DNA of 64,000 nt. Origin: Prostheceraeus crozeri (Eukaryota > Platyhelminthes > Polycladida > Euryleptidae). Every line of letters starts with the position of its first letter. Position 1 is the first letter of the stretch. The notes beneath the pieces were generated by a model, which had not been told where the DNA came from, did no database searches, and saw nothing but the letters and a program-made list of their open reading frames with translations. The translations under genes and the position numbers were made by a program. Of the stretch, positions 40,401-46,400 are shown piece by piece. Location: contig CAJQUW010015589.1 in NCBI GenBank assembly GCA_907163375.1, positions 62,001-126,000 on the forward strand, written 5' to 3'.

Positions 40401-43400
40401 AGAGTCTACCAGATATCCGCAAGAGCTAAAATTTACACGAAGACCTCTCTGATACGCGGATATTTAGACTTGTATACACAACAGCGGCGGATCAGTAAAA
40501 CATCTCGATTGTGAGACCACGATACATCGACAATGACGAGTCACAGAAATCGCAGTAGTAGATATACGCATAATATAAAAGACATGGTGAGACAACGAAA
40601 TGAGGGTGAAGGCATGAAAATATGACTGTGATGGGTATTTGAAAAAATGTCACGCAGGAATGAATGCTAATGAATTGAAACAATAAGAAGACAAAAATTG
40701 GACTAAATAAATGAAACAACACATGAATAAACGAAGAGAGGATAGAACAAGACAAAATGAGACGTATAGCATTATATCACCGCCTTTTTCTTCTCTCCCA
40801 AGAATATCTCGCTTTACATCTCTCCTAAGCATCAAATTGAAGATCCAATGTTCAAATATCGAGGTATGGCTTCTAGGAGACTATGAAGTGCGTACTTACT
40901 GCTAATATTTAAACTGATTTAAACAAAGATTCCTAGATGATTTATTTGCCTCAGATTTCCGAGGATGATCTGCTTTTGCCGATCACCAACCTAGATTAGT
41001 GGAAAATAATTTCATAAGATCGGTCCGACACAGTCGGGAACATTTCTGACCATTTCGGGAACATCTTAGAATCATGCTTAAACACATAAAAAAAAGATCA
41101 TCGCATTTTTCTATTAATGCAGTAGCATGCATATAACACATTGTAATTAATTAAGTTTCTTACTTTCTGATATTCACGAATACTTCTGAAACCAGGAGAC
41201 TTCATGTGTTTGCCGAAGTAGCCAATCCAGTCGTAACTTTCTGCAAAGATAACAAGGAGGTTAGAAAACCCGTTCGATGACAGTATGTATCTTTCGAGTG
41301 TCACTCACTCTTGGAAATGCGGAATCCTGATCTCTGCACACAATGCTTCACCACCAACGGAGTAATGGTGCTCAATCGCCATTTGAGGAGTTTCCTGTAC
41401 TCCCAGACCAAGGGTTCAACTGAAAAACGCCAAGAATCAATGAATCAAGGAGGATCCATACATCTGAAGGAGGTGATCACAGTTTCATGCAAGTGACCTC
41501 TCGGTGACCGTGCGGCACTCGTGAGGAACCGCTTCTCACCTGACCATCTACATCTACCGATCAGTCGGGTATCTATACTAACCAACGAGACACTGCAAAT
41601 CAACGGAGTCAAAAACTGATCAGTTATCATTTAATTACAACTCTTCACTTCAAATATTCAACAAATTTCTACTTATGCGAAAAATAAGATGATTCCCATT
41701 TCCTTACCGAGCAATTTACATAAAGATTTCTTTAAAGTCAGCATTCATTGACTTTCGATGGGTATATTTTGTTAACATCGGCATCCCAACTAAGTCATTC
41801 ACAGAAAACATCCATTCATCATGAATATAAAATCTTTGAAGTCATATGCATTCTAAAATCCGGATATCCGCTCTTCGGATACGAAAGACAAATTGGAAGC
41901 CAAAAAATAGCAAAGCTCATTTGCTAAGTACAGTTTGACTGGAATTATATTTATTAATTCACGGCATGCATCATATAGTCACAAATCTGTTTAACCTAGG
42001 ATACAATAACACAGGGTGGGCATAAGTTGACCGTCTATCAATATTTGAATGAAAAACGGCATACTTTTAAGTAAACAAATATCATAATAATTGTTCATTG
42101 CAAACGCATCTGACTCAAAACGGAAACGAAGTGATGTCTAGACAGATACGTAACAATTAACAATTCTGTTCTGTGAACATTTTGCGAATTTGAGAATCAT
42201 TGTTCATATCTTCTTCGTCCGTCAAGCGCACTTAATGAACATTTTTTTCTGTCTCCCCAAAAGAAAAGCAATTGAACGAGTTAGGTCAAGGAAACACAGT
42301 GGCCTGTCCACACATCTTCATCTCTTCCTAGACACTGTTCAGGGATAGTTTCGGCAAAAAGTCCGGGGCACGCATTTCAGAAATAGAGTAATGTCCCGTT
42401 TTGCAGGAACCCCAAGTTATCATAATGTTTGAGAAAAGGCAGACAATTTTTGCGCATTGGGGCACTGTCAGTGTGCACGGAAAATCTGACTTTCACTGTG
42501 TACCAATGCTTCCAGGCCACGTCTCGAGATCTTCCATCATCCATAATAGTCCGGCAGCCAGAACGAGATGAGACTTTCAAAGAGAGATGTACACCGTATG
42601 CCTACTACGAAACCGCGCGTCTTCCAAGTTTTAGTTGGTTCCTCTTCTTGTCAGACAGAATCAAAGAAAGGTCATCCATGCACCCCTGTCTATGAAGCCA
42701 AACATATTCAGATTTGACAAGCCTCCTAATGTCGGCAAACACGGACATTTTGGTCAATTTTATCCACATAGCCATAATACGCATGCATCGCCGATCAGAA
42801 GCATGATAATAAAACATGCGCATGATGGGAAATAACTTGACATTCCATACTAAAGCTTAAGGCTCTAGATGCAATGCTTCTCATGTAATCAAAGGAAATT
42901 CTAAACACTTCATTTCAACCAAAAACTGCAGTCCGCGTCCCATTGGATTAACAGTTTCTTTGATCGTGTCTAGCAAGAAAAGGAACCAGGTAGATATCGG
43001 CAGACGTGCAGATTTGTAGTAGGCATATGGTGTACATCATTCTGTGAAAGTCTCATTTTCGGCCTCGTTCGCTGATGAAACTCGCTCTGGCTGTCGGATT
43101 GTATGTCACTGTTTTCTGTGTGCCACCGTAAGCAATGGTGGCTTGTGGTATATTTTGTATGCTAAGAAAATATACTCACATGTTTAGGTAATCAATCTCG
43201 GCGTTTGGTTCACCATGTATGCCTCCACCCTAACTGACTTTTCAGACTAAAGGATGTGACAAAGGACCCCAGTTGTTTCATTCAGCTGATTGAGAAATAA
43301 CTCATAAAAATAGTGAACACCGTTCACAGTCAACGTTAAGGAGCCAAGAAGCCAATTATGTTGACAGAGATAAAGTGATCAAAATGAATTGAAGCATCAC

Positions 43401-46400
43401 AGCACCATGTGTATTGCTTCATTCAAGAAAATACGCTTGTCTAAACATTTTGTTTTTCCGCTACGAGACATTACGCATCTGTGTTAGATTTTACCGTCGA
43501 TTGACATAACTTAACTCGCAGAAAATATATATTCTACATAAAAAAGAAGATAATTATTAAACTTTTTATTAGCTTAAGTTACCTATAAAATCTAAGTTTT
43601 TTATTTAGCTCAAGAAGTTCATTCATAAACTTAACAAACTCATAGTACACTCTTATCACAGATATACAAGTTGTATATGCAATATTAAAGCAACTAAGGT
43701 ATAATGTTCCAGATGAAACCCGAAATACTCTTGCACGAAAGCGCATGCTGTTCAAAGCAATAAAATCTTGATATGTAATGCCCAAGCTATCACGTCCTTC
43801 ATAAGATTGCGTCCAATTTTGAACGTGGTAAATTATAAACAGTGAATTTCAAAGCGATATACCCGTCCTTGGGCAACCTGTTCCGAAACTGACTGCTTCA
43901 AAAAGACACTGACTTCAATAATATGTCTAGCAAATACATTCAGACATTTGAAATTCTGTAGTTTTCTTTGAATAATGATTGAAATTAATAATTGATAATA
44001 ATTGAATGCATTAAATTAATTGCATATTTGCTTTCTAAATATAATGCAGAAACAATACAAGGATCATGCAAAATTCACCACAAGTGAATCTGTCCTAAAA
44101 ACCGTAAATCATGTAAAAATACATGAGCCTTGAATACAACTGACCTTTCTATGTATATTCTATTACCTTTGCTTCGCGCATAAATGTAGACACCTGCAGC
44201 ACACAGAAATGCAAGAAATAATTAGCACGAAATCAAGTTTATACCGCTGCGCTTTGTAACACAAAAACGCCGCACTCGTATCTATCTGTCTCATAATGAT
44301 CCAATTAGTATTTAATTGTCACCGTGTTCTCATTAACTGTGAAACTTATATTGCTTATGTATAGTATCGCTTCGTCTGATGTCCTCAGAGAGAATTATAT
44401 TTCTTCACTTGACTTTTGTCTCCAAACTTCTTAATGAATTGGTTGTTCTTTCTTATTTAACTTTTTGCTGTACCGTCTGAACCAACAACCCGAGATGAAT
44501 CAATGCAAATGCTTCCTACCGAGAGGCGAAGTACCGATAATCACATATACGTGAACAATCTGCATCTGGAACCCTCACCATGAAAATATCGGTCCCATTC
44601 AAGTATGATTTGACTTTGATCTGTCGCTGCCTGTTAACTTTAAAAGTCATTGCTTTCTAGACTTAATGAAAGAGTGTTCCTGGAACATTGTACCGTTGTA
44701 TTTATTCTTATGTATTGCTAAGGCAACTGATTTAATTTTCGCCAATTTGGGGCAAGAAAATTTAATCCAGTTTTGCTGTTGAGGCTAATTATTTCCTGTA
44801 ACAACTATTTAAATTGATGGTAGTGTACGGGTGGACGTTTTCCATTTTGTTATGTTTAACAAAGCACATTTTTTTCCTCACCCACTTGTATATTTGCCAG
44901 AGACGATTTAGTAAAAAATATAAAATTTTTTTTACAAGCCCGACGTTTCGAGTGACCACACTCTTCATCTGGGGAACGGCCTGCCAACAAAAGAATGGCT
45001 TAAATATGCATCCGCGAACGAACGTTCATGTGACTCGCTCATGTTTGCGATTGATTTTTGGTTGAAGTCTTCTAATGTATTCTGCTTCGGACACTCTAGT
45101 TCTCAGAGGATTAAGCTGTTGATCAATGATTTCAATTCTAAACATATCAATAGTGGCATTGTTATATTCAGAATGGACAAAGCGAACATGATCAGATAGG
45201 ACACTTTTGTTGTCTTTATTCTTAATACTGTATTGATGTTCTTTAAAACGATTATTGAGCGGACGATTGGTAGAACCAATGTAAAATTCACTGCAGATAT
45301 TGCAAGTGAATTTATAGACGACGTGTTTAATGTAACAATTGTTGATGTGGGGATTCGACTTACAAATATTGCAAGAACAATCATTGATGTTTTTATTGAA
45401 AGTATTCAAATTGTGTTTTAATTGTTTTCCAGGCTTAGGAATAATTTTAATTGGTAATTGGTATTCATTAGTAAATGTTCTTAATTTTCGCAGGTTACTG
45501 TCATTAATAAAGTCGACATGGAAATTACATTGTTTTTGTTCTGAAGTATTAGTACGAATTCTCGTGTTCAAAAATGTTTTGTTTTTCAAGTCAGAGTCGG
45601 AGTAATTATTATCTTTTAAATTGCGAATGGTAGAATTCATATGCTTCTGAAAAGCATTATTATTGGAACATCTATCCTTTATATATTTGAATGTATTATT
45701 CACAAAGTTGGTTTTCACAGACTGAGAGATCCAACTCCGTTTATCTAACGTAATGCCAGAGTGAGTTGTCTTTTTAAAAACTTCAAATTCAATGGTATCG
45801 GATATCAATAGAGACTAAATCTAAAAAGTTAAGTTTTCCGTCTTTTGGAATTTCGATGGTAAATTGTATGTCAGAATGAATAGAATTAAAGACATTCAGT
45901 ATATTTTCAAATACGGTATATTGGGATAATTTTCAAACGGACCGAGGATGATGTCATCCACATATCTGCGGAACAGCTTTGGAACAATATTGTGTTTTTC
46001 CAAAATAGCAAGAGCTTTAGTTTCAATGTAATCAACAAAGATTATAGCAAAAGGGGGTCCAAAATTAAAACGTATTGCCTCGTTAGACGCGTTAAGACCT
46101 ATTGCCTCTTGTGTGAATACACCAACCGAAAAAGTTGATTGGTTTGTAAGTCACTTCCTCAATCAACTAGTTAATCATGTTCCTTCGAACATAAAAAGTA
46201 CTTATGATCTTATTAAAGATATAAATTTGATTGATCCTATACCTAAAGGAAAAACCACCTTTGTTTCTCTAGATATCAAGAATCCTTTGAGAACTAGAGT
46301 GTCCGAAGTAGAATACATTAGAAGACTTCAACCAAAAATCAATCGCAAACATGAGCGAGTCACATGAACGTTCGTTCACGGATGCATATTTAAGCCATTC

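Noticed and set aside
40492-40755. Minus-strand hydrophobic frame that looks like membrane segments
   Set aside because: Low-complexity translation of AT-rich DNA, no exon borders, inside an intron.
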